Made by a program: the position numbers and the translations under genes. Shown here piece after piece: positions 24,647 through 33,717 of a stretch of 64,000 nt of DNA. The notes beneath the pieces were generated by a model, which was not told where the DNA came from, did not search any database, and saw only the letters and a program-made list of their open reading frames with translations. The DNA lies in contig JAXGNG010000001.1 in the NCBI GenBank assembly GCA_040768125.1, positions 310,001-374,000 of the forward strand, given 5' to 3'. Numbering within the stretch: position 1 is the stretch's first letter; each line of letters opens with the position of its first letter. The DNA comes from RBG-16-49-21 sp040768125. Its GTDB lineage: Bacteria; Spirochaetota; UBA4802; UBA5550.

Positions 24647-26875
24647 TCAAAGGGCCTGCACGATGTCCGGGTTGATGTCATCCAGGGTCGCGCATCCCGT
24701 GAGAATCATGGCAGTCTCGAGCTGTTTCTTCAACTGGGTAAGGTAGAACGAAACCCCCTCGGCGCCCATGCCCACGGCGGCGATGGCGATGGGGCGCCCG
24801 ATCATGACGGTCCGGGCTCCCAGCGCGAGGGCCTTCAGGATGTCGACACCCTCGCGGAACCCCCCGTCGATCATGACCAGGAGTTCATCCTTTACGGCCG
24901 CGGCAATTTCAGAGAGCACGTCCATGGAGCCCATCATTTCATCCAGGACACGCCCGCCGTGGTTTGACACGATGATGCCCGCGGCTCCAAGGCGGACGGC
25001 CGCCTCGGCGTCGCGCACATTCATGATTCCCTTGAAAAAAAAGGGAAGCGAGGTGGACGCGATGATCTCCTTGAGATCGTTGAAGCTCTTGGGGCCCACG
25101 GACTGGTTTTTCATGGCCATGGTCTTGAACACGACGGCGTCGATGTCCATACCCACGGCCAGCGCGCCCGATTCCTCGGCGGCCTTGATGCGCGTAATGA
25201 TTTCTCCGTTGTCGCTCCGGGGCTTGAAGATCGGGATGCCCCGTCCACCGAACTCGGCGATCGCCTGGAGCCCGATGCGGTACTTGTCAGGCGTCGCCCC
25301 GTCGCCCACGAGGGCGAGGCTTCCCGCCCTGGCGCACCCTCCCACCACGGCGCGGTTGTAATCGAGCTCGTCGATGGCCCCCCCCATGTTCGTAACCGTG
25401 CCCGTGATCGGGGCCGCGAGGACCGGAAGCGCCAGGTCTACACCCAGTATACGCGAAGCGGTATCGGGACGAGTGACTTCATGGATCAGGCGCGTCCGGA
25501 TCTTGTATTTTTTAAGGGAGGCGATGTTGCGGCGGAAGGATTCCCCGGTCCCCGCGCCTCCCATGCCGGGTACGCCCGTGGGGCAGTCGCGGCCGTCGCA
25601 GTTTCTGCACACGTAGCATATCTTCTTGAACTTTTCCTTCGCGGAGATATTGATGGTCTCCATGGATATCTCGGATTCCTCGATCATGTCGAAGGCGAGG
25701 ATGCTCCTGCATTGTTCGACGCTCGCGACGGCGTCCCCGAGGGTCCGTCCCACGGCGATAATGTGTCCGGACTTTTCAACGTTTGAGCGGGGGGGCGATA
25801 CGCGGTCGCCCGGCCGCACGTTGAGAAATATCTCCTCGATGCCGGGAACCTTCAGGGCCTCTTCAAGGCCGGTGATCTTTTTCACGATGCCCGGCCTGGT
25901 GATGATGGCGCGTTCGATGGCGACGCGGTTCATGAGCGGTTCAAGGTTTCCCGGTTCCCGCCCCAGGGCGACCTCGATGACGGCCCTGATGAGGTCAACG
26001 CCCGTCGAGAGGGGGTAGGTGTAGGCGGACATGAAGCCGCCGGAAAGACGCGCGGCGATTTCTCCCACCATGGGGCCCTTCGCGGTCATTTTAATGTCAC
26101 CCTTTGCCGCTCCGATTTCGATGCCGAGGGCCCGGATGCCCTGTTTCATCACCTCGCAGGCCGCCTCCTGCTCTTTTTTCGGAAGGGCGGAGGGCATGTC
26201 GTGGCCCGTTTCGATAAAATAGGGCGGATACTCGATGATCCGGTCGGCGATGCCGGTTATGGTGATTTCACCCTGGTATATGATGGCGTCGATGGAGAGC
26301 TCGGGTCCCTCCATGTACTCCTCCATGATGATTTCGCCGCTGGGGGAGGCGCTCTTGGCGAATTTGAACGCGTCGGGAAGCTGGTTGAGGTTGTCGACCC
26401 GCATGACGCCGCGGGCACCCATGTTGTCCGATGGCTTGATCACCAGGGGGAATTTCAATATCTTCCCCGCTTTTTTCGCGTCGGAGAGAGACCAGACCGG
26501 AAGAAAATTCGGCGAAGGGATGCCGTGCTCCTTCAGGCGCATTCGCATCTTTATCTTGTTGGTGGCCGCCTCGGCGTCCTCAAACTTGATACCGGGAAGG
26601 TCAAGCGCGTTGGCCACGGCGGCCACGGTCATCGAAGCGTCGGTCCCGACGGTGAGGACCGCGCTGATGGGAGTTACGTCGTTCTGCTGCCGGGCCGCCC
26701 TCACGGATCCCTCGATGTCGCGGGTGCTCATGATGATCGGGATGTCGGCGTCCCTGATGCCGAGCACGTTGGGATTGTAATCGGTCACGATTACCTGGTA
26801 TCCCATTTTTTTCGCCGTGAGGATCGCGGGAAGCTGGAGAAGCCCGCCGCCTATGATCATGATAGTTTTCTTCAC
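24647..26875 (-). CDS. Fusion of ATP-grasp ligase and FMN-dependent alpha-hydroxy-acid oxidase
   Basis: The product has 742 residues from GTG 26875 (GGGGAG upstream). Residues 1-400 are an ATP-grasp enzyme: a pre-ATP-grasp Rossmann domain (GGGLLQLPAILTAKKMGY), FPLVIKPSDNMGARGV, and metal-binding GEIAARLSGG. A cysteine cluster Cys420-x2-Cys-x2-Cys-x4-Cys431 follows, then an FMN-binding TIM barrel (about 440-742) with the active-site motif IIVSNHGGRVLDEM. Similar barrels with the same cysteine run occur as stand-alone oxidases in anaerobes. The fusion suggests that a hydroxy- or keto-acid made or used by one half is passed to the other. The substrate is unknown. glpX is divergent. Confidence 0.8.
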   Translation of the reverse strand: MKKTIMIIGGGLLQLPAILTAKKMGYQVIVTDYNPNVLGIRDADIPIIMSTRDIEGSVRAARQQNDVTPISAVLTVGTDASMTVAAVANALDLPGIKFEDAEAATNKIKMRMRLKEHGIPSPNFLPVWSLSDAKKAGKILKFPLVIKPSDNMGARGVMRVDNLNQLPDAFKFAKSASPSGEIIMEEYMEGPELSIDAIIYQGEITITGIADRIIEYPPYFIETGHDMPSALPKKEQEAACEVMKQGIRALGIEIGAAKGDIKMTAKGPMVGEIAARLSGGFMSAYTYPLSTGVDLIRAVIEVALGREPGNLEPLMNRVAIERAIITRPGIVKKITGLEEALKVPGIEEIFLNVRPGDRVSPPRSNVEKSGHIIAVGRTLGDAVASVEQCRSILAFDMIEESEISMETINISAKEKFKKICYVCRNCDGRDCPTGVPGMGGAGTGESFRRNIASLKKYKIRTRLIHEVTRPDTASRILGVDLALPVLAAPITGTVTNMGGAIDELDYNRAVVGGCARAGSLALVGDGATPDKYRIGLQAIAEFGGRGIPIFKPRSDNGEIITRIKAAEESGALAVGMDIDAVVFKTMAMKNQSVGPKSFNDLKEIIASTSLPFFFKGIMNVRDAEAAVRLGAAGIIVSNHGGRVLDEMMGSMDVLSEIAAAVKDELLVMIDGGFREGVDILKALALGARTVMIGRPIAIAAVGMGAEGVSFYLTQLKKQLETAMILTGCATLDDINPDIVQAL

Positions 26876-27086
26876 ACCCAGCTCCCCGCCGGCCCAATGA
26901 GCCGGCTCCGGACCCATGCTATTATGTCGTATTGTATCGCCACGGTATCGCCGCGTCAATTATTTAATTTCGAAGCCGAGGCGGCGAAATGAAAATGGCT
27001 TGAAATAATAATTGGCGGCATTACTGTGTCATACGGCGCCATGACAGCGTCCGGAGCGGTAGTTCCCGTATTGTATCGGAGGATCA

Positions 27087-28037
27087 ATGGACAGATCGCT
27101 GACCATTGAAGCGGTGCGGCTCACCGAAGCGGCGGCCCTGTACGCGAGCCGTCACATGGGCAAGGGCGATGAGGATATCTCCTACCTGACCGCCGCGGAA
27201 GCGATGGAAAGGGTGCTCTCGGCCATGGACGTGGACGCCGAGGTGATTATCGGCGCCGAGAGCATGGACGTGCCGCTGCATGACGGCATGCGAATCGGGG
27301 GCGGGAGCGGCGGCGAGGTGGACCTCGCGGTCAAGCCCCTTGACGGGAAGATGACCTGCGCGAAGGGCGGTCATAACGCCGTCTCGGCGATCGCCGTGGG
27401 GACCAGGGGGACATTCCTCGGGGCGCCGTCATATCACATGGCAAAAATCGCCGTGGGGCCCGAGGCGAAGGGAGTGGTCGACATCAACCAGTCCCCCGCC
27501 ATAAACATCAAGCGCGTGGCCCGCGCGAAAGGCAAGTACATCGAGGACATCACGGTCTGCGTCCTCGACCGGGACCGTAACGCCGGTGTCGTGAAGGAAA
27601 TCCGCAAGACCGGGGCGAAGATCCAGTTCATCCAGGACGGTGACATAACCGGAGCGATTTCAACGGCGTTTCCGGAAAGCTCCATCGATCTGCTGATGGG
27701 AATCGGCGGGTCGAAGGAAGCGGTGATCGCCGCCGCGGCCCTCAAGTGCATGGACGGCGACATGCAGGTACGTTTCGTGGAAGGGGGCGGCAGGGAGAAG
27801 GAACGGATCAGGGATATCGAAGGAGGCGAGGCGGGGCGCATTTTCTGCATCGGGGACATGGTCCAGGGAGATGACGTGATAGTGTCGCTCACCGGCGTAA
27901 CCGACGGCGTGCTTCTCCCCGGCGTACAGTACGTCCCCGGGGGCGCTAAGACCAGTTCCCTTCTGCTGCGGCAGAAAACGCACACGATACGATATATCAC
28001 GGCGATACATCGCTTTGATTTTAAACCGATTTTCTAG
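27087..28037 (+). CDS. glpX: Fructose-1,6-bisphosphatase, class II
   Basis: The product has 316 residues. Motifs GGGSGGEVDLAVKPLDGK (metal and phosphate site), KGKYIEDITVCVLDR, FIQDGDITGAI and GIGGSKEAVIAAAALKCMDGDMQ identify the GlpX family. The enzyme hydrolyses fructose-1,6-bisphosphate to fructose-6-phosphate in gluconeogenesis. GGAGG precedes the ATG at five bases. It is divergent from the ATP-grasp/FMN fusion and followed, 70 bases on, by a signalling phosphatase that is probably unrelated. Confidence 0.95.
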   Translation: MDRSLTIEAVRLTEAAALYASRHMGKGDEDISYLTAAEAMERVLSAMDVDAEVIIGAESMDVPLHDGMRIGGGSGGEVDLAVKPLDGKMTCAKGGHNAVSAIAVGTRGTFLGAPSYHMAKIAVGPEAKGVVDINQSPAINIKRVARAKGKYIEDITVCVLDRDRNAGVVKEIRKTGAKIQFIQDGDITGAISTAFPESSIDLLMGIGGSKEAVIAAAALKCMDGDMQVRFVEGGGREKERIRDIEGGEAGRIFCIGDMVQGDDVIVSLTGVTDGVLLPGVQYVPGGAKTSSLLLRQKTHTIRYITAIHRFDFKPIF

Positions 28038-28095
28038 CGGGATGGGCGGCCATATCCATGCCGGTCTGGGCAACGGGGCCTCAGCGGAATGACAA

Positions 28096-28110
28096 GGGAG
28101 AAAGGATATC
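28096..28110 (+). promoter_or_regulatory. Ribosome site in front of an ATC codon
   Basis: GGGAG (28096-28100) lies seven bases before ATC 28108, in frame with the GAF-phosphatase. It decides the start: the 90 bases between ATC and the first ATG (28198) encode the first helix of a GAF domain and contain no ATG, GTG or TTG. Confidence 0.45.
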
Positions 28111-29865
28111 GCAAGCAAGGTTGACATCGCGGTTCTCAAGGGCATAAACGAAAAGATCAATTCTCGCCTTCCCCTGGCCCTCCTGCTGAACGCCATCATG
28201 GATACGGCGCGGGAGCTCCTCGGTTCCGAGGGGTGCTCCCTCCTCCTCTATGAGCCGCAGACCGGGGACCTGGTATTCGACGTGGTGATAGGGGACAAGG
28301 GCGACATCATACGGGGTGAGCGGGTCCCCAGCGGGATGGGAATCGCCGGCACGGTTGTGGCCACGCGAAAGCCGGAAATCGTGGACGATGCCCAGGGAGA
28401 CGAGCGCTGGTACCGGGGAATCGATAAAAAATACCTTTTCCACACCAGGAATATCCTCTGCGTGCCCATGTTGATCCAGGACGAACTGGTGGGGGTCCTC
28501 GAGGTGGTAAACACCCTCGGGCGTGAAGGCTACGACGAGGGGGACGTCGAGATGGCCGAGTACCTGGCAGGCCAGGCGGCGGTGGCCATTACCACTCGGC
28601 GGCTTCATGACGACCTGAACAACCGGATAGAGGAGATTACGGCGCTCTACGAGGTAACGCAGTCGATCTCACTTGCCACGCCCGATGAGAATCTCATCGA
28701 CGCCATCTGTTCCGCCCTGGCCGCGTCGATAAAGGTGCGCAGGGTGTCGATACTCCTCGCTGACGAAAGCGAGGGGGGGCTGCACATAGAGTCCGGCTAC
28801 GGTCTTCCGGATGCAGTCGGGCCAGGTTACGGCATCGACCAGAAGGAATGCATCGCGGGCCACGTGTATAAAACGGGGGACCCTCTGATCGTGACTGACA
28901 TCAGGAAGGAAATCCCCGAGGAAATGCGCCGCGAAGGGAGGTCCTACCTGACTGAGTCGTTTCTCGCCGTTCCGGTGCGGCTCGCGAACAGTGTCATCGG
29001 CGTCATCTGCTGTGCAGACAAGCTGACCGGCGGTGTCTTCGATTCCCATGACCTCAGGATCGTCACCACCGTGAGCGGCCAGGTGTCCCAGGCCTATGGA
29101 GCCATGATCAACCAGCGGGAGCAGGAACAGCGCCGCAGGCTCTCCCATGAAATTGACGTGGCGGCCGAGATACAGAGGAAAATACTTCACGCTGTTCCCT
29201 CATCGGTGGGTCGGCACAGGCTCGCGGCCTTTAACAAGCCCGCGAAGGTCGTGGGCGGTGACTTTTACGATTATTACCGGCTTGACCGGCATTCATACTC
29301 GCTCCTCGTGGCGGACATCTCGGGGAAGGGAATTCCCGCGGCGCTTTTCATGGGCCTTGCCCTCAACGTGGTGAGGGCGGAACGGAGGGTGGAGAGCTCG
29401 CCGTCGGAACTCCTGAGAAACGCCAACCGGTATATTCACCAGGATTCGGAAAACGGGATGTTCGTGACCCTTTTCTACGCCGTCGTGGATTCCCGGGACT
29501 CAGTTATCCGCTACGCCAGCGCGGGTCACAATGACCAGTTCCTGCTGTGCGCCGGGAGCGGAGAGGTGAAGGCCCTCAACGCGCGGGGACGGGCCCTGGG
29601 ACTCGCCCCGGACCAGAAGTTCGAGGAGCGTTCCGTGGCCTATGAAAAAGGAGACATGCTTCTCCTCTTTACCGACGGGGTGACCGAGTGCTTCGGCGGC
29701 GACAGGCTTGACATCAGCGAGGGTGAGAAGGAACTGTTGCGCATAGCCCGTGAGCACCTGTCCGCGGGGCCCGACGAGATGATGACGCGGCTGAAACGCC
29801 GCCTTGAAGAGGCGGTAAACCCTGAATTCGCCGACGACGTTACCGTCGTAGCGGTGCAATTTTAA
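28108..29865 (+). CDS. GAF-GAF-SpoIIE (PP2C) serine phosphatase
   Basis: Two GAF sensor domains (about residues 10-175 and 195-350) are followed by a SpoIIE-type PP2C phosphatase. The metal-binding acids are in VVGGDFYDYY and VADISGKGIPAALFM, with VTECFGG and FADDVTVVAV at the end. It is cytoplasmic and presumably dephosphorylates a STAS antagonist in response to a small ligand. The first ATG is 28198, but in-frame sequence upstream (INEKINSRLPLALLLNAIM) is clearly the first helix of the GAF domain, so I place the start at ATC 28108. If only standard starts are accepted, the gene begins at 28198. No partner gene is adjacent. Confidence 0.8.
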   Translation: MASKVDIAVLKGINEKINSRLPLALLLNAIMDTARELLGSEGCSLLLYEPQTGDLVFDVVIGDKGDIIRGERVPSGMGIAGTVVATRKPEIVDDAQGDERWYRGIDKKYLFHTRNILCVPMLIQDELVGVLEVVNTLGREGYDEGDVEMAEYLAGQAAVAITTRRLHDDLNNRIEEITALYEVTQSISLATPDENLIDAICSALAASIKVRRVSILLADESEGGLHIESGYGLPDAVGPGYGIDQKECIAGHVYKTGDPLIVTDIRKEIPEEMRREGRSYLTESFLAVPVRLANSVIGVICCADKLTGGVFDSHDLRIVTTVSGQVSQAYGAMINQREQEQRRRLSHEIDVAAEIQRKILHAVPSSVGRHRLAAFNKPAKVVGGDFYDYYRLDRHSYSLLVADISGKGIPAALFMGLALNVVRAERRVESSPSELLRNANRYIHQDSENGMFVTLFYAVVDSRDSVIRYASAGHNDQFLLCAGSGEVKALNARGRALGLAPDQKFEERSVAYEKGDMLLLFTDGVTECFGGDRLDISEGEKELLRIAREHLSAGPDEMMTRLKRRLEEAVNPEFADDVTVVAVQF

Positions 29866-29885
29866 TTAATCGGGATGCCCGGACG

Positions 29886-30809
29886 ATGAATACGCTGGCG
29901 GAACTGCTCGACGCGATCATCGTGGATATTCGCTCACGCAATACCCTCCGCGGGATCCAGTCCCTTCCGCTCTCGGACGAATTTTCCGAATGGATCGCGA
30001 AACGCCATTCACTCGCCCCTTTCTCGATACCGGCCCTTTTCAGGATTCTTGCTGATTCCCACATGCTGTTCATCATTCCCGTCGTTGAGGCGGACCGCCG
30101 GGAGCGCGTGCGTCGTATCGAGGGGTATGTCGTTGCCGAGGGCAACATTATCAAGAACATGGTGGAGATTTTCGGTGACGAACTGATACGGGCCTATTCT
30201 GCTGAATTCTCGATGAAATATTCGGTGGACCGGATCATAAGGGAATTTTTCCCCAGACTGAAGGAGTACAACAATACCGAGCTCGGGAAAACGGCGAACA
30301 TCCTGATCAATCTAATGGCCAGCCAGTCGACGCTGGAGCGGAACATCATGGAGTATGGCCAGAAATGGCGCGAGAAACGGCTCAAAGAGGAGATTGAAAA
30401 GGCGCCGCCACTGGAATCCTTTCTTGACGCGGGCAATGGCGATGGAAGCGGAGACCGCGGGGTGGGCGAAAAGGGGGCCCCGGCGGGCGACTCGAAAACC
30501 CGCCGTGCGACTGACGCAGCCAGGATCGAGGAATTCAGGAAATATTCCGTAAAAAACTCCATCGAAAAGACCATCGCGGTCTATGGCGTGGAATTTTACG
30601 TCAGGGTGTGCTTTCGCGAGTACCAGTTCTCCCTGGTGAAAAGGCTGGTGGAGGAAAACCGCATCGCCGACGCGGGGGAACTGCGAACGGTAAAGGGGAT
30701 ACTCCAGAAAACGAGGGCGAATTCCGACCAGGATCTGAAGCTGCAAAACTACGCGAACGACATCAACGCCCTTGAAAAGACAATCAATGAAAAATTAAAG
30801 AAGGGATAG
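29886..30809 (+). CDS. Hypothetical helical protein
   Basis: The product has 307 residues, with no signal peptide or membrane segment. Two helical regions (about 1-175 and 215-307) are joined by a Gly/Asp-rich linker (about 178-205). The C-terminal part is charged, with a coiled-coil-like end. I recognise no domain. It lies 20 bases after the GAF-phosphatase and five bases before the YhiN-type gene, so it belongs to the same transcription unit and may be a cytoplasmic adaptor. Confidence 0.6.
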   Translation: MNTLAELLDAIIVDIRSRNTLRGIQSLPLSDEFSEWIAKRHSLAPFSIPALFRILADSHMLFIIPVVEADRRERVRRIEGYVVAEGNIIKNMVEIFGDELIRAYSAEFSMKYSVDRIIREFFPRLKEYNNTELGKTANILINLMASQSTLERNIMEYGQKWREKRLKEEIEKAPPLESFLDAGNGDGSGDRGVGEKGAPAGDSKTRRATDAARIEEFRKYSVKNSIEKTIAVYGVEFYVRVCFREYQFSLVKRLVEENRIADAGELRTVKGILQKTRANSDQDLKLQNYANDINALEKTINEKLKKG

Positions 30810-30814
30810 ACTCG

Positions 30815-32035
30815 ATGCGCGTGGCGGTCATCGGGGGAGGCGCCTCGGGCATGATGGCGGCCTGCAATGCCTCCTCGAAAGCGAAGGTGGTCCTTTTCGA
30901 AAAGCAGAAAAAGATCGGAAGAAAGGTGCTCGTCTCCGGGAACGGTCGGTGCAACATCGCAAACAGGAACCTCGACGCCGCGCATTACCAGGGCGGCAAC
31001 CCTCGATTCGTGAACAATCTCTTCGCGCGCTTCGGCCTCGAGGAGACGATCGAGTTCTTTCATTCGATTGGTCTTCCCGTGGTGGAGGAAAAAAACGGAA
31101 GGCTCTTCCCGGCGTCCCTCCAGGCCTCCTCGGTGGTGAAGCTGTTCGAATATGAGCTCTCACGCCGCGGCGTGGAGGTGCGCCTCCACAGGAAGGTGGA
31201 GCGGATCGAGAAGCGGGGCGACTCCTTCATGGTCATGACAGCGGGGCGCGAAGAGGATCAATTCGATGCCGTGGTGCTCGCCGCGGGAAGCTGCGCCGCG
31301 CCGCCGGCGGGAGGTTCTCGCGACGGTTATGATCTCGCGCGGCGCCTCGGGCACACCGTGCGGGAACCTTTTCCCGCCATCCTTCCCGTCAACGTCCCCC
31401 TTAAGATAGTTCACCGGCTCCAGGGCGTGAAGTGGGATTGCGGTGTGAGGGTGATGCGAGGCGGCACGTGCCGGGCGGAATCTGAGGGAGAGCTGCTCTT
31501 CACCGCCTACGGCATTTCGGGGCCCGCGACGCTTGACGTTTCGCGGGCGGTGAACGATCCCTCCGGGGGTCCCTGCAGAATCCTTGTGGACCTCTTTCCC
31601 GGTTTCACCGAGGGTGAGCTCCGGGACCTCCTCGAGGGTCTCTGGGTCGACGGATCCAAAACACTTGGCTTCAGCCTCGTGGGCGTGGTGAAGGGAATCA
31701 TGAACGACGTGGTCCCCCGCATGGCGGGTGTCGATCCCGGAAGGTATGTCCGCGACCTTACCGGCGAGGATAAGCACAGGCTCCTCAAGGCGCTGAAGGG
31801 GCTCGATCTCGAGCCGGGAAAAACGCGGGGGTTCAACGAGGCGGTGGTCGCCGCCGGCGGGGTGGACGTCAATGAGGTGAATCCCGCCACTATGGAGTCC
31901 CGCCTGGTCGAGGGCCTCTTTCTTACGGGGGAGCTCCTTGATGTCGACGGGGTGAGTGGGGGATACAATCTCCAGTTCGCATGGAGCAGCGGGGCCGTGG
32001 CGGGGAAATCCTCCACGGAGCTCAGATCATCATGA
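30815..32035 (+). CDS. YhiN/HI0933-type FAD-dependent oxidoreductase
   Basis: The product has 406 residues. The N-terminal dinucleotide-binding motif VAVIGGGASGMMAACNAS, the family signature SGNGRCNIANRN, and C-terminal TGELLDVDGVSGGYNLQFAWSSGAVAG are all diagnostic. The family has a Rossmann FAD domain with an inserted beta-barrel, and its physiological substrate is unsettled. The start ATG follows AAGGGA. The last 14 bases overlap, tail to tail, with the DUF493 gene. Confidence 0.92.
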   Translation: MRVAVIGGGASGMMAACNASSKAKVVLFEKQKKIGRKVLVSGNGRCNIANRNLDAAHYQGGNPRFVNNLFARFGLEETIEFFHSIGLPVVEEKNGRLFPASLQASSVVKLFEYELSRRGVEVRLHRKVERIEKRGDSFMVMTAGREEDQFDAVVLAAGSCAAPPAGGSRDGYDLARRLGHTVREPFPAILPVNVPLKIVHRLQGVKWDCGVRVMRGGTCRAESEGELLFTAYGISGPATLDVSRAVNDPSGGPCRILVDLFPGFTEGELRDLLEGLWVDGSKTLGFSLVGVVKGIMNDVVPRMAGVDPGRYVRDLTGEDKHRLLKALKGLDLEPGKTRGFNEAVVAAGGVDVNEVNPATMESRLVEGLFLTGELLDVDGVSGGYNLQFAWSSGAVAGKSSTELRSS

Positions 32036-32270
32036 AGAATCCGCTGATGGAAGCGACCCGGCTGCAGACATCGTTCAGCTGTTCCTCGGAGGAGAATTCG
32101 GCGGTGATGGTGAAGGACGAGAACTTCCCGTTGCGGCTGGGACGAAGTGAGACGGCGGCGATGATTCCCTTTTCCTCCAGGGCGGACACCAGGTCGTCAT
32201 GGAGTTCCGGGCGGTGGGTGAAGAAGCCCTTGAAGGTGATCTCGGCGGGGTAGTGAATCTCCTTTTTCAT
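32022..32270 (-). CDS. DUF493 (YbeD-like) small protein
   Basis: The product has 82 residues with a single ferredoxin-like fold: IHYPAEITFKGFF, then GKFSSFTITAEFSSEEQLNDVCSRVASI, matching the YP...fkv / gkY.S.tv.v.. pattern of DUF493. E. coli YbeD has a regulatory-domain-like fold and unknown function. The gene converges with the YhiN-type gene and overlaps it by 14 bases. Confidence 0.75.
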   Translation of the reverse strand: MKKEIHYPAEITFKGFFTHRPELHDDLVSALEEKGIIAAVSLRPSRNGKFSSFTITAEFSSEEQLNDVCSRVASISGFFMMI

Positions 32271-32368
32271 CCGACAATGGATGGGCCACGAAGCCCATTA
32301 TGTCAAGTATATATGGCGATGCCCCGCGGCATCCGGACGCATGAGAATCATCGATACGGAGCGTGGAA

Positions 32369-33715
32369 ATGATCGAAAGCGTTAACCTGCACCTCCTCAA
32401 GCCCTTCCTGATCGCCATTTTCCTGGGGGCTCTGCCCGGCCTGGAGCGCTCATTCGCCTCCAGGTTCGACCAGGAGGTGGACGACTACCTGGGGGGAATA
32501 CGCACCTACTCCCTCGTTTCCCTCTACGGCGCCCTGGCTTCCTTCCTGGGCAAGGAGCTGTTCCCGGAGCTGCTCCCCCTGGCCTTCATCGGCATCGTGG
32601 CCCTCACCGTTGTCTCCTATTACGTGGCATTCATAAAGCACAACGAGGGAGGGATCACCACGGAGATAAGCCTCGCGGTCTGTTTCATAATCGGGGTTCT
32701 CGTCGATCAGGACCGCCTGGTCCTGGCAATTTTCATATCCATAACCATGGCCCTGGTGCTTCACCTGAAGGAGTACATTGGCCGTTTCACGGACCGCCTC
32801 GAGGCGGAGGACGTGCGGGCAACGCTGAAATTCGCCATCATCACCTTCATCATCGTCGTGATAGACCCGAACCACACGTTTTACCTGAGGGACCTCGGGC
32901 CCATGACTGAAGGCCTCTTCGAGCGCTTCCCCGGCCTGGAAGGGGTACGCGTGATCAACATCTTTAATGTCTGGCTGATGGTGGTGCTCATCTCGGGCAT
33001 CGGCTATTCGGGTTACCTGGCGACCAAGATACTCGGCGCGCGGAAGGGCATTGGTCTCACGGGATTCCTGGGGGGGCTGGTGTCGAGCACCGCCACGACC
33101 CTGACGTTTTCCCGGCGGAGCCGCGAGGACGGGGGCGGCGAGAGCCCGGAGTACGGCGCCTACGCCCTGGCGGTGCTCCTTGCGTGCTCGACCATGTTTC
33201 CCCGCGTGGTCGTCGAGGTCCTCGTGGTGAACCCCGCCCTGGCGCCGCGCATTTCCGTGGTCATGGGGGTGATGGCGGCCGCCGGTTTCTCGGTCTGCTT
33301 CGCGCTCTGGAAGAGGGGAGGGAGCGAGAAGGGGGACGAGGTGCCCCTCAGGAACCCCTTCAACATCATGCCCGCGGTGAAGTTCGGGCTCCTCTACGCG
33401 GCCATCGTGTTCGTCGCGGGCTTGATCGAGGCGGTGGCGGGGGACCGGGGCCTCTACGCGATGAGCGTCATCACGGGGTTTTCCGACGTCGACGCCATAA
33501 CCCTGACCATGAGCGGGATCGCCCGGGAGGACCCCTCGAAGTCCGGGGTGGCCACCGTGGCGATCACCCTTGCGGCATTTTCCAACACGGTGATGAAGGC
33601 GGGCATGGCCATCGTCCTGGGGTCGCCACGTTTCAGGAAGCTCGCGCTCATCGGTTTTTCAATCACGCTCCTGGCCGGCGCGGCGGCCCTGGGCGTCCTC
33701 GTCGCGGTATTCTGA
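32369..33715 (+). CDS. MgtC/SapB-DUF4010 integral membrane protein
   Basis: The product has 448 residues and about a dozen membrane segments. The N-terminal half carries the MgtC/SapB signature (FLGALPGLERSFA, GGIRTYSLVSLYGAL, TTEISLAVCFIIGVLVDQ). The C-terminal half is DUF4010 (GFLGGLVSSTATTLTFSRRS, ITGFSDVDAITLTMSG). Members are thought to affect Mg or other ion homeostasis; transport is not proven. ATG 32369 has GGAG seven bases upstream and is preferred to GTG 32363. The transaldolase gene converges two bases downstream. Confidence 0.88.
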   Translation: MIESVNLHLLKPFLIAIFLGALPGLERSFASRFDQEVDDYLGGIRTYSLVSLYGALASFLGKELFPELLPLAFIGIVALTVVSYYVAFIKHNEGGITTEISLAVCFIIGVLVDQDRLVLAIFISITMALVLHLKEYIGRFTDRLEAEDVRATLKFAIITFIIVVIDPNHTFYLRDLGPMTEGLFERFPGLEGVRVINIFNVWLMVVLISGIGYSGYLATKILGARKGIGLTGFLGGLVSSTATTLTFSRRSREDGGGESPEYGAYALAVLLACSTMFPRVVVEVLVVNPALAPRISVVMGVMAAAGFSVCFALWKRGGSEKGDEVPLRNPFNIMPAVKFGLLYAAIVFVAGLIEAVAGDRGLYAMSVITGFSDVDAITLTMSGIAREDPSKSGVATVAITLAAFSNTVMKAGMAIVLGSPRFRKLALIGFSITLLAGAAALGVLVAVF

Positions 33716-33717
33716 GC

